Of a stretch of 64,000 nt of DNA, positions 36,601 through 49,400 are shown piece after piece; the stretch's first letter is position 1, and each line of letters opens with the position of its first letter. The notes beneath the pieces are model-generated. The model saw only the letters and a list, made by a program, of their open reading frames with translations. It was not told where the DNA came from and did no database searches. The DNA comes from Irpex lacteus (lineage: Eukaryota; Basidiomycota; Agaricomycetes; Polyporales; Irpicaceae), in contig MQVO02000060.1 of assembly GCA_001986395.2 (NCBI GenBank), forward strand, positions 37,299 to 101,298, read 5' to 3'. Both the position numbers and the translations under genes were made by a program.

Positions 36601-38504
36601 CAACGATCTAATTTCAGGCACTGCCAGGACGGCATGGATAACTCGAACGTACTTCTTATATACTCCCGCGAATGGATCTCGATAGGTTAACGTTTCTACT
36701 CCGCTGGCTTCCACACTCGCAGCCAAGCCATGCCTCTTCCTCGGACTGCTCGCATCAGCTCTCGCCTTTACCTTGTTAGTCTCATCGCTCGTTGCAAGCG
36801 TTTGAGTCTCTGATGCTCCTTGGTCTTGAGTAGAGTTTCCCTTCGTTCTTGTCATTGTCGGCCCAAGCTCTGATGTCGCACCTTGCGTCTGCCTTGAGTT
36901 CTGAATCTCCCACACTTTGGCTTTCGCAGGCTTGAGAGGATCCTGTTGATTATGGGACAAGGGTGCGCTACTTGCGGCGGAAGGCTTTAAGACCCCGAAA
37001 GTCTTCGTGGTGGATGAATCCCGAACTTTGTCGGCGAAGTAGTCGCCGAATGATGCAACCTGTATCGGAATGTTAGTATCATCATCCTCTGCCGGATGAA
37101 AACGCTTACATCGACCCCCACAAGCTTCAACTTTGTAGACAAGTCGGGAGTATTCTGTCACGGGAGGTTTCAGTTCGGGCTTAGAGTGCGAAAAAAGTAA
37201 ACTTGAGCTTTTACCATCTTCCTCTTTGCATATCCTCCTACCTGCGTCTCTGTCTGAGTAAGATTAAACGCAAGAATATCCGCCATCTCAACTCCAGGCG
37301 CAATCAACCCATATGTGTGACCCTTCCAGCTTGCACACTCTCCAATAGCGTAGATATCTGGTGCGCTGGTGCGCAATTCGTCGTCAATCTTCACGCCCTT
37401 CCCTGAGGTACCAGCGCCAGGGCCTTCACAGATGATCCTGGACGCTAAGGCCAACTCGTCTCGAGGCTTGATGCCGATGGAGAAGACCGCAATCTTGCAC
37501 TGCACCACGGACCCATCGGTGAGCTTGAGCCCCTCCAGCACTGCTTCGCCAACGTCATTCTTGGTTGTTACCAGAGCTTCTGGAGCAACGTTTGCTAAAA
37601 ATCGTACGCCCAACGCCTCAATGCGCCTCAGAACAATTTCTCCGCCAGACGCATCGAGCTGGCGATTGAGAGGGTAAGATTGACGGCTGATGATTGAAAC
37701 ATTGGACTGGATTTGGGAGAGGTCGTACAAGGCTTTAGCAGCTTCGAGTCCGAGGAGACCACCACCAACTACGGCTGTCTGAAGAAAACAGCCGGTAAGT
37801 CATCTAGTGAACTGAGAGAGTGAAACGGAACAGCGTACTGGTTGACCTTTGACGTCGTCGAGTTCTGAATATTGAAGCAGGGCATTCAAATCACTGATGT
37901 TTCGGTACACGAAGACACCTTTGACGGTGTGATCGACGAAGTCCGGAACTGTAGCTTCGGATCCAGTGGCAAGAACACAGGTATCATATCGAATGATGCG
38001 TCCTGTGTTTGTCGTCACTTTATGCTCGTCAGGAGCAATCGAAACCACGGCTTCATTGAGAAAGAACTGAAATCGAGCTGGATCCTGTGATGTATACCAT
38101 TCCGCTGAGGAAATCATCAGGGTGAGGGGATGCAGTCTGCATACGGGTATAAAAGCACTCACGGGGATTCAGATACAACTTTTCAACGTTACGATGCTGA
38201 AAGTAGTCGGTCAGAGCGACGCGGTTGTATGCCACTACAATGAATATGTCCTAGGTAAGTGAAGAAGCAGGAGAACAACACGCAACGTACGATGCGACTC
38301 TTCTCCGCAAGTGACTACTTTGTATCTCATTGAGCTGTCCAGGTTGAGAAGCTTTTCAATAAAGGCTGCATGGTCACGGTTAGTTGATCAAACGGGCTCA
38401 GCTACTGGTGAAGCCGCGAACGGAACCAACGTACCTATGCCCACCATTCCCAACCCGACGACAAATATCGTCTTCCGCTGTTCTGGGGGCACTGTATTTT
38501 CCAT
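33684..38504 (-). CDS. nir1: assimilatory nitrite reductase [NAD(P)H]
   Basis: Twenty-three exons join in phase to about 1172 residues. Domain order: FAD motif (FVVGLGMVG, ~14), NAD(P)H motif ([16 protein letters not shown], ~165), BFD-type [2Fe-2S] site (CSCH...GTGCGGC, ~565-600), ferredoxin-like repeats, and siroheme/[4Fe-4S] ligands (CVGTNWC ~781 and GCVREC ~822). A Rieske-type module closes the protein (CPHKR ~1043, CPMHKRNF ~1069), with a Cys-rich tail. It reduces nitrite to ammonium with NAD(P)H and six electrons in the cytosol. A ~75-residue low-complexity insertion sits between the FAD/NAD part and the [2Fe-2S] part. One intron (34267-34212) uses a GC donor and one exon is only 21 nt. 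It lies downstream of nitrate reductase on the same strand. Confidence 0.95.
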
Positions 38505-38583
38505 GTTTGAGGCGAGGTCAAGGCGAACAGATGTCGGGGGGCATAAGAAGCCTATAAAGACAAAAGCCTTGTCTTCTCAGCTT

Positions 38584-38589
38584 CTTATC
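38584..38589 (-). promoter_or_regulatory. GATAAG element, candidate AreA/Nit2 site
   Basis: GATAAG on the minus strand, 80 nt upstream of the nitrite reductase start. GATA factors of the AreA/Nit2 type activate nitrate genes under nitrogen limitation; binding here is inferred only from sequence and position. Confidence 0.4.
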
Positions 38590-39084
38590 GCGTGAGAACA
38601 GGGAGAGAGTCTCGGCGGGTGGCTGATAGTACAGAATTGATTACACCAGCCAACTAGTGCATGACAAGAGCATATAACGCAATTCAGGATTCTCTTCCGC
38701 ATTTGAGGCACACTTCATGGTTGATGTGGAGAAAGACAGGAAATGATCGGAGCTGGAGGTATTGCCGGTTCGGGAAGCTCTTCGTGCGCCATAACGCCCG
38801 CATCCGAGTACAGAAATTACTGGTTTCAGCAGCGTCAGGCTCGACAGCATTTCGTGTAAACCCAGTGAAGCCAGCAGTTTTTAGTACCGGAAAAAAGGTT
38901 TCGTGGAGTGCTGACGAAGTATATCCCACCGCGGGCAAAAGCTGATCAGAGCGCGCCCGAAATCCGCGAGAAAGGGATCGATAAACACACCTAACGTGTC
39001 GCAGATAAAGCGCCTTATAATTAGATATTCGGAGAGATCACAGAACATTCATGTGTGAGAAAACATATAACCTTTGTTCCGCAC

Positions 39085-39124
39085 GAAGAACCGTCGAAAA
39101 GTGAGCGAAAAACCGTCGAAAAGT
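39085..39124 (+). repeat. direct repeat AACCGTCGAAAAGTGA x2
   Basis: Two exact 16-nt copies about 21 nt apart in the nitrite reductase upstream region. No known binding site is recognised. Confidence 0.7.
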
Positions 39125-39602
39125 GAACCCTTTCAGTGAGCATAAAGGAAACGCCCTCGCTACATGCCAAAATTGGTTACGCCAGATCGCTCCCGATTGC
39201 TACCTAGCCGATTGTATACCTTTGTTCGCAGCGAACGTTATCACTTTTCGATGGTTTTTCAACGGTCTCATAGCCTTCCGCTCAGCCCGGAGAATAATGA
39301 TAAGAAAGAACAATGAAGTTAACTTTTTACTGTAGGGATAAAACCGCTTCTAATTGTGCGTTTATTTGACTCAATCTATTGTTGTTATGCGCCTTTCTGA
39401 AAGCCACTGATCGGCATTTGCCCGTGGTGTCCGTACATGATCAATCGAAAATCTGAATGCGGTACTGGACAGCCGGTTCAAGAAGACTTCTTCAGGTAAG
39501 GCTTACTATCAATCAAGCGCATACGTGCGCGCAACAGCCAACTCTCGGACAAAAGGTACACCGTCGCATTACCAGCACTGTACTATCCTGCGTTTAATTT
39601 TG

Positions 39603-42600
39603 TCAGAATACGACAAGATCTCGCTGTACATCCCATCCGATCTTTCGCAGCGTGTCTCGCAGACTCTTGATCATGCCCAGAGGCCCACAAGTGAGAATTA
39701 CTTTTCCCTCGTGGACGTCGGCGTCGTCTCGTTCGAGATCTTGAGAATCCCTCCGGAGGGGCGGTCGAGGTAGATATCGTCTAAGCTTGTCTTCGTCCAC
39801 ATGACCCCTCCCTTGTGTCCAGGCATCGTTTAGGCCCTCTGCGGAGCTGAGAGTATAGTATACTGAGAGCCTAGACCTATTTGTAGAGACGAGGAAGTCG
39901 ATTTCTTCGCGACACAGGATATCTTGTTCGGTTTTGTTTGCGGAAATAAGAAAAATCTTGATGTCTTCGTTTTCGTCGTCGCGAAGAATTGCACGTAGGA
40001 CTTGAAGAATAGGCGTGATTCCTTTGAATACCACGAGATTGTTCGTCAATGCGTCACAGCATGATACAAGGCTATCTCCGAGAGAGAGAAAACAAACTTA
40101 CCAGACCCTCCATACACCATGCCGACTTCTCGAAACTTTCGCGTTTTGCCCCTCCAGATTGCAGAACCCTTCCCTGTCCACATGAATGAACCGAGAGGAC
40201 CTTTGATCTCAATTGTGTCCCCAGGCTCAAGAAGATTAAGCCCGACTGTCATCTTCCCGCCTTCCTGCCATTGTGCGGTTGGCAGGTAGAGTCTAACGCA
40301 TTGTACAGCATCAGTCTGAGGATAGTGTATTACGCAAGGAAGGTCCCTCTATACGCACTTGATCAGGAGATCTATATAACCCTTGGCATTTGGCAAGGAG
40401 ACAGGCGTATACGCTCTCTGGACCACCTCGCCGGTGTCCTTTCGCCGCAACCGCACAAATACATGCTGTCCAACTGGTAGACCGAGAGACTGAGTTTCTC
40501 CGCCAGGAAGTGTAAAACTATACGAGGTGGGTAAGCCATCATCTGGTCAGGTGCACAGCAACACCTACCGGTAAATTAGCGTGTCATGGCTTATTCTTTC
40601 AACAAGAGCCAGGCAGACAGTTTTCCAAATTTTTGGATCGAGCAAAGGGCCGTTGTGGTCGTTCGACGTGACCGGATACTCAGGCTTGTCCGGGACCAAG
40701 GACGACGAAAGCGTCCCGATATGATACTGGTGATCAAGATTCAAGTTCGTAAGTTCGGACACTACTTCAAACATGCCATGTATACCTCTGCCAGCTTTCT
40801 CTTTGCATCTCGGCTATGTATCGCCATAAAGTCTTTGGAGGCATCCTGGCCCGCTACGAGGAGGATAGAATCGGGGCCACCAGGATGTTCAGCCAGGTAC
40901 GACGCCGCATCGTACACCTCGTTGTTGATGACGAACTATTGTTAGAAATATTAGTCTCACAGAGGCAGACGGGAGGAATTCCACGCTTACCCATGAGGAA
41001 TCCTTCACCTCTTCTGGAGATATTGTACGACTTACGTGGGAGCGGACTAAAGAAACTTCTTCCCCGTTTTGATTGTCCAGCTGAGTAGCCTTTTGAGGCT
41101 GGCGATTATCTCCAAATACGGGGTTCAAGAAGTCTTGTCCCTCAGAGCGCATGCGCTACTATACGATTAACCATCTAGCCGAACGTGAGACACTACTCCG
41201 GCAATACACGCACCTCCATCCATCCCGGGATGGGTTGTTCTCCGACTGGAGCGGGGTGCTCGAATGTGAGTACGACGCCACCCTCCCGCTTCTCTTTTTG
41301 AATCGCGAGGCGGAACCACCTGCACAGTGCACCACCGTTAGCGTTGCCCACTTCATCTCGAGCTTAGGCCGCCGTGGAAATACTCACCAGTTGTTCAGCA
41401 TACTCGTAGGGTTAAGATACATATCTCTGGGCTGAGTGTTCATCGCCTCGTCCGTAGCTCTCAGTGTCACGACGTTGGACCGTGCGAGCTTCGTGATGGG
41501 CACCGTCCATGACCAGAAGCACCAGCAACTAGCAATCAAGGTCAGCAAGCGCCAGCATTGAGTGAACAGTACGTACAAGCAGGTGTCCCTGTCTGTGAGG
41601 TCGATCAGCCCGTATACAGGGTGCTCGTACGCCCTCTCTCTGTATCGATCCTCAGGATATTCCCTGAACGCAAGTTAGACAATTCAACCAAATGCCATGA
41701 AAGAACGAGGCATATTACACGTACACGTCCGCCAGAGCCCATGTGTGCCCCTCGTCGAGGCTTAGCTCCACGTGGCTCACTCTCCTCCCACCACCAGCAT
41801 ACGCGAATCCCCGTATTGTATATGTATCCTCTCCAGAGTCGAGGCTAGATGTAGAGACGAACAGTCTTTCTGCATGTGCAGGCTTTGCTATGACGCTGTT
41901 GACGTTCAGCTCTCTGAACAAAGGATAAGTTCGTGAGGCGAGAGCATGGACAAGTAGAATAGGTTGCTTACGTGATGATGTATCTATGAAAGAAAAGCGA
42001 TATAAGTATAAGGCGTTGACGTCAATGAGAAATAAATATCGCATAAAGGTCTATCTTTCGAAGAAATAAAGAAAGAAAAGGCGAAGTCCCTTCTTGCGCT
42101 ACTAGGTGAACTTACCTTGGATCGTACCACCATTTCGGCTCGTTACGAGCTTGATCAGGTGTGAGTTGCATTGGGAGAACCTTGTTATCTAGTTGGGGTC
42201 AGGTGTTGTACGTGTATAACGTTTGCGAGATACTTACCCCAGTAATGAAGCTGCCCGCTCGAACCATCAGGGCCTGTTAATGTTGAGATTAAGATGGACA
42301 AACGTACATGGTGGTTCGACTCATGCTCCGAAACTTCAATGCGCGTAAGCCACTAGGTGCTTTATAAGTTATAAATGCAAAGGTTGCATGAAATGAGGCC
42401 GTACCTTGACCATTCGACCACCAATCTGACCGGGAACTATTAATCGGACAGGAAACCCGTGGTCGGGTTCAAGTGGAAGACCGTTCTGCGCCCAAGCTGG
42501 TACGTAGTTGAGCGTTCAACATCAGATCTAGAGATGCAGTAACACTTACATATAAGCATCCCCCTCTCTCGATCCAACGCCCAACTCAGCCTCTGGCTAG

Positions 42601-43439
42601 TGCCATATGGACCTTTCGGCAAAGTAGTATCTCCTCCTTCGAAAACAACGTGCTTCCCTTGTTTCCTGTTCGCCCCAGCATACTCGAGTATATCCGCGAG
42701 GTAAACTCCAGTCCACAAGCTCGTACTCACACCAGCGCTGCCCCAGTCAAAGCCCAAGCTTTTCCGCACGATATTCTGCTCCTTCCGTCTGTTCCCTGCA
42801 CAGCAGATGGTGACTGGAAGTGTGCGAACTGTGAATCGTTCAGCAAGATCTCGTACTGAGAGTGTAATGGGTTGAGCAACGAGCCCATAGATTTCGATCT
42901 TCCAGTCCGCATAAGCGGTAGTTGAAGATATCCGAGGAACAGCACCATGGTTTCGCACGACGTGAAGATGGGCAGGGGTTAAAAATCCCTGTAATGACGA
43001 AGCGGTCAGCTCCTTTAATCGGTGTTTCAATGTATTCTTGACTTACTGCGTCGAAAACAGCGGATAAAGGGGCTTCAGTGTTGAAAGGATGTTTCCCAGT
43101 CAATCGGATGAGGTCAGACCCTCGTTTGATCCACGCATCCGGCGTGTTGACGTCCTACAAGATCTCAGGTTTCATGGTGAGAACAGTTCGTGTGCTACGC
43201 ACCGCATTCTCCGTCTCTCGTGGGGTTTTATTCTCTGGTACAGAAGGGAATACCGATGGTAATGGAGGGCATTGACGATTTGTGTTGGGATGTTCCAGGG
43301 AAGCTGGAAAGAACGGGGTAGGAAGAGAAGCAATACACTTGGAGTTTAGGAGAGGCGACGACTGCAAGGAGGTATTCGGTGTCTCGAGCTGGGAAGAGTC
43401 AGAGCTCGACGAGTCTGACAGCTCTTTGTCGTTAGCCAT
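39603..43439 (-). CDS. nar1: assimilatory nitrate reductase
   Basis: Eighteen exons join in phase to 927 residues. After a Ser/Pro-rich N-terminus comes the molybdopterin domain ([10 protein letters not shown]; the Mo-binding Cys is about residue 178) and the dimerisation domain ([14 protein letters not shown]). A cytochrome b5 domain follows (heme ligands H586 in AEHPGG and H609 in AIHSRD). The FAD domain (RAYTPVS, GPLGSF) and the NAD(P)H domain ([17 protein letters not shown] across an intron, and TCGPLGMI) complete it. It reduces nitrate to nitrite in the cytosol and feeds nitrite reductase next door. Two exons are very short: 42250-42238 (13 nt) and 41983-41972 (12 nt). The gene diverges from the NRT2 transporter across a 503-bp spacer with four GATAAG sites, as expected for coordinate nitrogen control. 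Confidence 0.95.
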
Positions 43440-43942
43440 CTTGAATTAGAGGTGCTGTCTGCGTGGTGGGGAAAGAAGAAATGGCTCGACGGGTTGTTAG
43501 TGGAAGCGCATTTCGCGGGGTATTCCAATTAGCGTTGTTACCATGATCAAATGGCCAAGTCTTGCGAATACTCCCTTAGCGAGGGTACATACTTCATCAC
43601 AGCTTATCATCTCCTCGACTGGGGTACTTACATTCAGTCAGACGGCACTGGCTTATTGGTAGATAAGCTGGAGACAATAGCAAGTGAGGGCTTCTTTCTA
43701 GATCGGGGATCTCCCTGTTCTCTATCTGTTATACGCCGTTTCGTAAGATGTTCGCTTTAGCTGCTGCGATCTGCGTGTAAGCGAGCAATTATATATTGGC
43801 TGGAGCCTCTCGTTTAGACTTTCTCCAGCGTCGATAAGCGTGCGAGTCCTGAAAATCCTGAGGCGAGCCGTAGTTGATAAGCCACGATTGTTTCGAGTAC
43901 ATTGCCTCACCTCTCACCTCCTTCTACCAAAAATCCCTTACC
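43440..43942. promoter_or_regulatory. divergent nitrate reductase / NRT2 promoter
   Basis: 503 nt between head-to-head start codons. Four GATAAG cores are present: 43603-43608 (minus), 43662-43667, 43833-43838 and 43876-43881 (plus). Such clustering is typical of AreA/Nit2-controlled nitrate genes in fungi. I see no clear pathway-specific (NirA/Nit4-type CTCCGNGG) site. Confidence 0.55.
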
Positions 43943-46156
43943 ATGAGTACGAAGCCCCTAAAGGACGTCTCGGCGACAGCAAGAGGACCAAGTGACAGCC
44001 AAGACTTCGAATCGCTGACCGTGTGGCAGAGTTTGACGACCGTTCACGTCAATCCTGTTAACAACAAATGTCGCACGTTGCCTATACTTGCGATCAACAG
44101 CCCGTACTCAAGAAACTTTCACCTGTGCGTATCTCGAGGTCTTACTTAAGCCATAGTAACTCAGCCTTAAGCACCTCCCATGCCAATAGTTCGTGGCTCG
44201 GATTCTGGGTAGCGTTGTAAGTAATTCTTCCCGTGCCGGTGGGTCGGTGTGTTGACTTATATCTGCCCGTCAATAACAGTTTGTCCTGGTTTGCGTTCTC
44301 CCCGTTGGTTCCAGAGGCCGTGAGAGCAGACCTCGGGCTGACGCAGAAGCAGATCGGTCAGTTAACAGCTTCGTTGAACGCGAGATATACTTACCTAAAT
44401 GGCGCGAAGTAGGAAATTCGAACATCGTGTCCTTATGTGCGACACTCATCGCCCGAGTGATTGTCGGGCCGCTCGTCGACCGTAAGTGGCAAATAGACTT
44501 ATTCGTGTTTGCTCGAATTGAAGTTCCATACCGTAGTATTTGGTCCACGTAAAGTTATGGCAGGCATCTTGCTCGTCGGGGCAATTCCATCAGGTTTGGC
44601 GGGAACCGTCTCCAGTGCGCGGGGCCTATATATCATACGATTCTTCATAGGTAGGGCCTCTTTGTTTGATGTGCAAGCTTTGAGATAACTAGTGAGTTAT
44701 CGGGAAGGTATCCTTGGAGCCACTTTCGTACCGTGCCAAGCCTGGACGACAGCTTTCTTTGACACAAATGTAGTCGGTCGCGCGAACGCTCTAGTAGGCG
44801 GCTGGGGCAATTCCGGCGGAGGATTTACGTTTCTTATCATGGTCGGTCTCTACGATCGTCTAAGGGAAGACAGACTGAGTGTACACAACGCTTGGCGAGG
44901 TACGAAAGCCTCCATACCTAGAAATGCACATACAAGTGGGCTTATAGTGTTCGAAGCTTCCTTTGCCATAGTTCCTGTGCCCATTCTCATCATTACCGCC
45001 GCCATTACTCTTGTGTTTGGAACTGATCGTCCAGACGGGAGACAGTCGGTAGGTAATAGGGAAAGAAAGTCCTTCGTCCGGAGCTATAGCAAGCATGCCA
45101 TGGAAGAGGATGGGGTCGTATCGCCCTCCGTGCATGATCCTGAGGCATCGGACGAAAATGCTAGTCGAATAAGCCAGATAGTAGGAAATGAGACCTCTGA
45201 AAAAGGAGTTGAAGTGGGTGTCCGCGCTGCTGCTAACGACACTGCTGAAACGGGTATGTTAATAAGCATTCATAATATAACGTAACACTCACATCGCAAG
45301 TATATTCGCCCTTAGTTACCTCTAATAGCATCAGATTCCATTGTACAGTTTTATTGAGCGTGCTCCTGAACCCCTTAACCTGGTTACCGTCATTGGCCTA
45401 CCTTAGTACGTGCTAACGTCGTCCATATTTTAAAGCTACTGACTCGATCTTCAAAGCGTCCTTCGGATATGAACTCGCGATCGACGCAAACCTGTCAAAT
45501 GTGCTCTTCGGGCTGTACAGCCCTACAAAACATTTCTTCAATCAGACAGTATCGGGCTACGTACGTAACTCCGAGTCCTAAGCTGGTGTTTACAAGACTT
45601 ACCGAATTCACAGATTGCGAGTATCTACGGCCTGCTGAACCTCTTCAGTCGACCCCTGGGAGGATATCTAGGCGATCTGATATATCGAAAGTTTGATGTG
45701 CGGGGAAAGAAGTATCTGGTTCTTCTAACTGGGGTCGCTCAAGGACTGCTCTCCATCGGGCTGGGAGTTTATATTGATCGACATCACGCTTCTGCCTCCA
45801 ACACACCCTCTGTGCCTGTAGTGATTATCCTGATGACCTTGCTGGCATTGGTCAACGAGATCGCCAACGGGGCGAACTTTTCGCTGGTACCTCATTGTAA
45901 CCCTTGCTCGAATGGCTCTATGACCGGGATCGTGGGTGCAATGGGAAATCTTGGTGGAATATTCTTTGCTTTCGTGTGGAGATACCAGCCACAGCCATTC
46001 GGGCGAGCGTTCTGGATTGCTGGAGTCGTCACTATAGTACGTGGACGTCCCTACCTTCGCAATATAGGGCTCATCGTACTCACTATCGAACAGATTGTCA
46101 ACGTAGCTCTTATCGTGATAAGGGTGCCGTACCGGAGTGGAATCAGGCCGAGTTGA
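43943..46156 (+). CDS. nrt2: high-affinity nitrate/nitrite transporter, NNP family of MFS
   Basis: Eleven exons (43943-44124, 44190-44216, 44280-44356, 44413-44481, 44537-44650, 44708-44899, 44948-45253, 45349-45405, 45457-45560, 45614-46036, 46094-46156) join in phase to 537 residues with about twelve transmembrane helices. Both nitrate/nitrite-porter signatures are visible: [15 protein letters not shown] in the first half and [13 protein letters not shown] in the second. Conserved Arg residues lie in helices 2 and 8 ([25 protein letters not shown]). A ~90-residue hydrophilic central loop is typical of fungal NRT2. It imports nitrate by proton symport at the plasma membrane. With the adjacent reductases it forms a complete fungal nitrate-assimilation cluster. 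Confidence 0.95.
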
Positions 46157-46421
46157 CGGGAGTACGACTGATCAGTAGTTTGATGTATACTATTAGCGCC
46201 AGCGTAAATGTCAGAGGAAGGTATATACTCGGGCAAAGATGAGCTCACCTAGGATTGCCCCTTGCAAAGTCATTCAATCTGTCGTGGCCTTGAATCGAGC
46301 GATTAAATGGATGAAAACTCGTACGTATACTTCCTATCATATTCAGCATGTACTTTATCCGGATCAAGTAGATATACGTATGTGGCCCTCCTATAAGGCT
46401 ACGAGCGTGGCGTACGCGCAC

Positions 46422-49400
46422 TCACATTAGATCTCCAATAGCCTCGGCAACTTCATCGCTTTGAGCAATAAGCTCCATAGTGCTTTCCAGCTTATCAGGT
46501 GCGTCACGAATGAGGCCTTTCACCTTCGTCGACGTCACCAATGCCTGCTCGACAGCAATGATCGCCTTTGCAAACTGTGCCGCCGTGAATTTCGTCTGCA
46601 CAGTCTCCGACTTGGCCACAAGCACACCCAGGAACAGCGAGACATCCAACGACGTATTCTGCAGTTGCATGTTCTTCTCCCGCAACGAGATTGCTAGTCG
46701 CATGGTACCTTGGATGTCCGATTTGTACGACTCGACGGAGGAATGTAGCTGGACAAAGCGATCCACTTCCGACCTAATATTTGATAACGTGTTCTCCGCT
46801 TCTCGCATATCCTGCTGAGCTCGAGCGAGATTGCGCTGGCAAGACTCGACAAGTTTGTTTGCGTACCGCACTGCCTCGTCGAGTCCGAACCAGTCACCGA
46901 GACGACCGAGACCAAAGGTAAAGATATCACGTATAGTCTAAGTAGCATAGGTTAGTGTTTGCAAAGGTATAATAAGACCCGTTACTCACCCTTGCTGTCT
47001 CCGCGTCACGGCGCTTCTGTTCTGCCTCGCGCTGTGTCTCCCGAGCTTTACGCGCTGAGTCCTCAGCAGATCGCTGTTTTTCCCTTGTAAATATAGTCAG
47101 CAGTCATATCGCGCGCAGATTTACTACCGGATCGAGCGCACCTCATGGTCTCTGCCCTCGCTTCCGCACCTTTCTTCAACCCATCCGCGACCGACTGTAA
47201 GTTGTTCAAGCGAGTCACTCGCGCCTCTGACTCTCCCAATTTCGCTGTCAACTCCACGGTAAGCTACAAACCAGGAATCAGCATCCAAGAATTCCACTTG
47301 CGGAATCGAGCCTACCTCGCCACCACGCTCGGTCATCCTCGTCGACTCGTCATATAGATGCTTGAAACGCTCCGCGACGACGGCTGCTTGGCCCTTGCAC
47401 AGCTTGACCAGCCTCTTCATCTCCTCGCTCTGGAGAACTACAGCCTTTTTCGTTTCCTCGTAGAGGTCTTCGATGGTCCCACAGAGAACTCCCACACCTT
47501 GGATTGCATGATCTGCAGGCACCCGTAGTCCGACCTCGATGTCACGTTGAAGCTGGTCCGTCTGATGACGAAGCTGAGCACAACGAGTAGCGGCCAACTG
47601 TATCTCCCTGCGGATGTGTTCGCCTTCTGTGATGCAAGATTGCAGGTTGTTGAGCGTAGCGGGGCTATAGCGCTCGGACCAGAAAGGCTTGAACGGAGGC
47701 AGAAGGGAATGAGCAATAAGAACAATGAAAAGATGAAGTCATACGTACCATTAGACCACACACGTACCGATCCGTTGAGCCCATGAAGCCTGCGAGTGCG
47801 CGTCCATCAAGTTCCCAACCCGACGAGGTGCCCGACCTTGACCCGTACCATGGGCTTTCGCGTCCTCGAGGGACGTTAGTTTACGCAAAGCGAAGAATCA
47901 ACGTAACAAATACCTTTCGAGGTGATGAATTGCAAGCCCAAAATGTAGTTTTCATCCGCCGTTACCCGAATATGTGTAAAATCTTCGCCAGACTCGAGAG
48001 TATACGTGCTATAGTTGCCCCCTTGACCGCCATGCCATGCTGTGGAGGTCCCGTCGGTGAAGTCCAGCGCAAGACCGTCGATGCGAGCACCAGACCTCAC
48101 GCGAAGTTGACGGACAACCTTGTGGTCCGCGTTAGAAGAGTTGTCTACAAGTAATCTTTGAGTGTGCAATTGGCAAGTGGCCTAGACAGAAAAAGGAACT
48201 CACCGGAGAATGATGTGCCTGTCCACGAGCCAAAGAATCTTCCCGTGGCTTGCAAGAATGCGATCGGCGTCTCCTTGAGCCAGTCCATACCCTGCGCGTT
48301 CACTTTCTGCCACAAAATCTGCACGGTGTTCAGTAGGACATATACATAGTAGAACGTCATTGAGCAAACGTACCTGGTCCTGTCCAGCCCACATGACACA
48401 AATATGGAAGTAGCCTCCTGCGTGTCGCATGTAGGCTATGATATCTGAGTTTGGTAGCGCAGCGTATCGGAAGCTACCGCTGAAATGCCCAAGTTAGTTG
48501 GTGCGTCGCGCTCATAGTATAGACTGACTCACCTGTACCATCCATACCCAGGGGATAGACACCACTCCACGATGCTGCAGTCTTCTTCTTGGAAGTACAC
48601 TCTGATCATAAGTGACTGTCAGCACTAGATACAGGAAAGTATGATTTAATCTAACCTGATCTCAGGCCCGTTGTTTGACCAGCTGACTGCACTGATATCT
48701 CCAATAGGAATCGTGCAGCGATGACTCCAACCACCGAGTAGCCTAGGAAAGCTATGAGCCGAAGTTCTCTCCCTCATTGCAACTCGAGAGATGCTCACCA
48801 GCGTCCATAGCCACGACCACCGCAGTATTCGCGCACCACGTTATGTTCATCCTGGAAATACACCCGTATCTCGTTGCACTCTATGATCTGTTGAGCTATT
48901 TTCAGAATAACAGCTGAGGCGGTACCACTGACCATCCCAAGCCGTTGCACCGATGCCCGTGCACTTTGCAGCTTTTTGCAGGCGAACAGTAGGGCCCCAG
49001 TTGTTCAACCACGTAGCCTGCCTGAGCGGATATGAGTACATATTGAGAAGTAACAATGAGAATAACGGTAGCTCTTACCTATAGCACAGATACCCTTCAC
49101 TATCCTGAAAGAAGAGGTAGATGTATCTGGCACCCGAAGAGAATACCGCGGCGATGTTCGTCCCCATCATGCAGTTCGGCTGGACGAACGAAGTCTCTTC
49201 CCATCGGTTCAAATGTCGCCTCTCGCGAATACAGCCGTCTTCTGTCTGGTAAAACACCGACTGGCTCCATCCTGCCCACTAAGTATCTGATCAGATCCTC
49301 GTAAGTATGGACAAAAATCCAAGCGAACTCACAGCAATTGCGCACAGCGTGCTATCCGGGCTGCAACTGAAACGGAGTTCTCCTGTTACTATCTGTGAGA

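Larger units (their letters stand above)
38505..39602. other. intergenic: nitrite reductase promoter
   Basis: 1.1 kb between the nitrate reductase stop and the nitrite reductase start. A GATAAG core (minus strand) lies at 38584-38589, plus weaker GATAAA sites near 38981 and 39003. Two 16-nt direct copies of AACCGTCGAAAAGTGA lie near 39087 and 39108. Short frames at 38684-38938 are not convincing. Confidence 0.5.
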
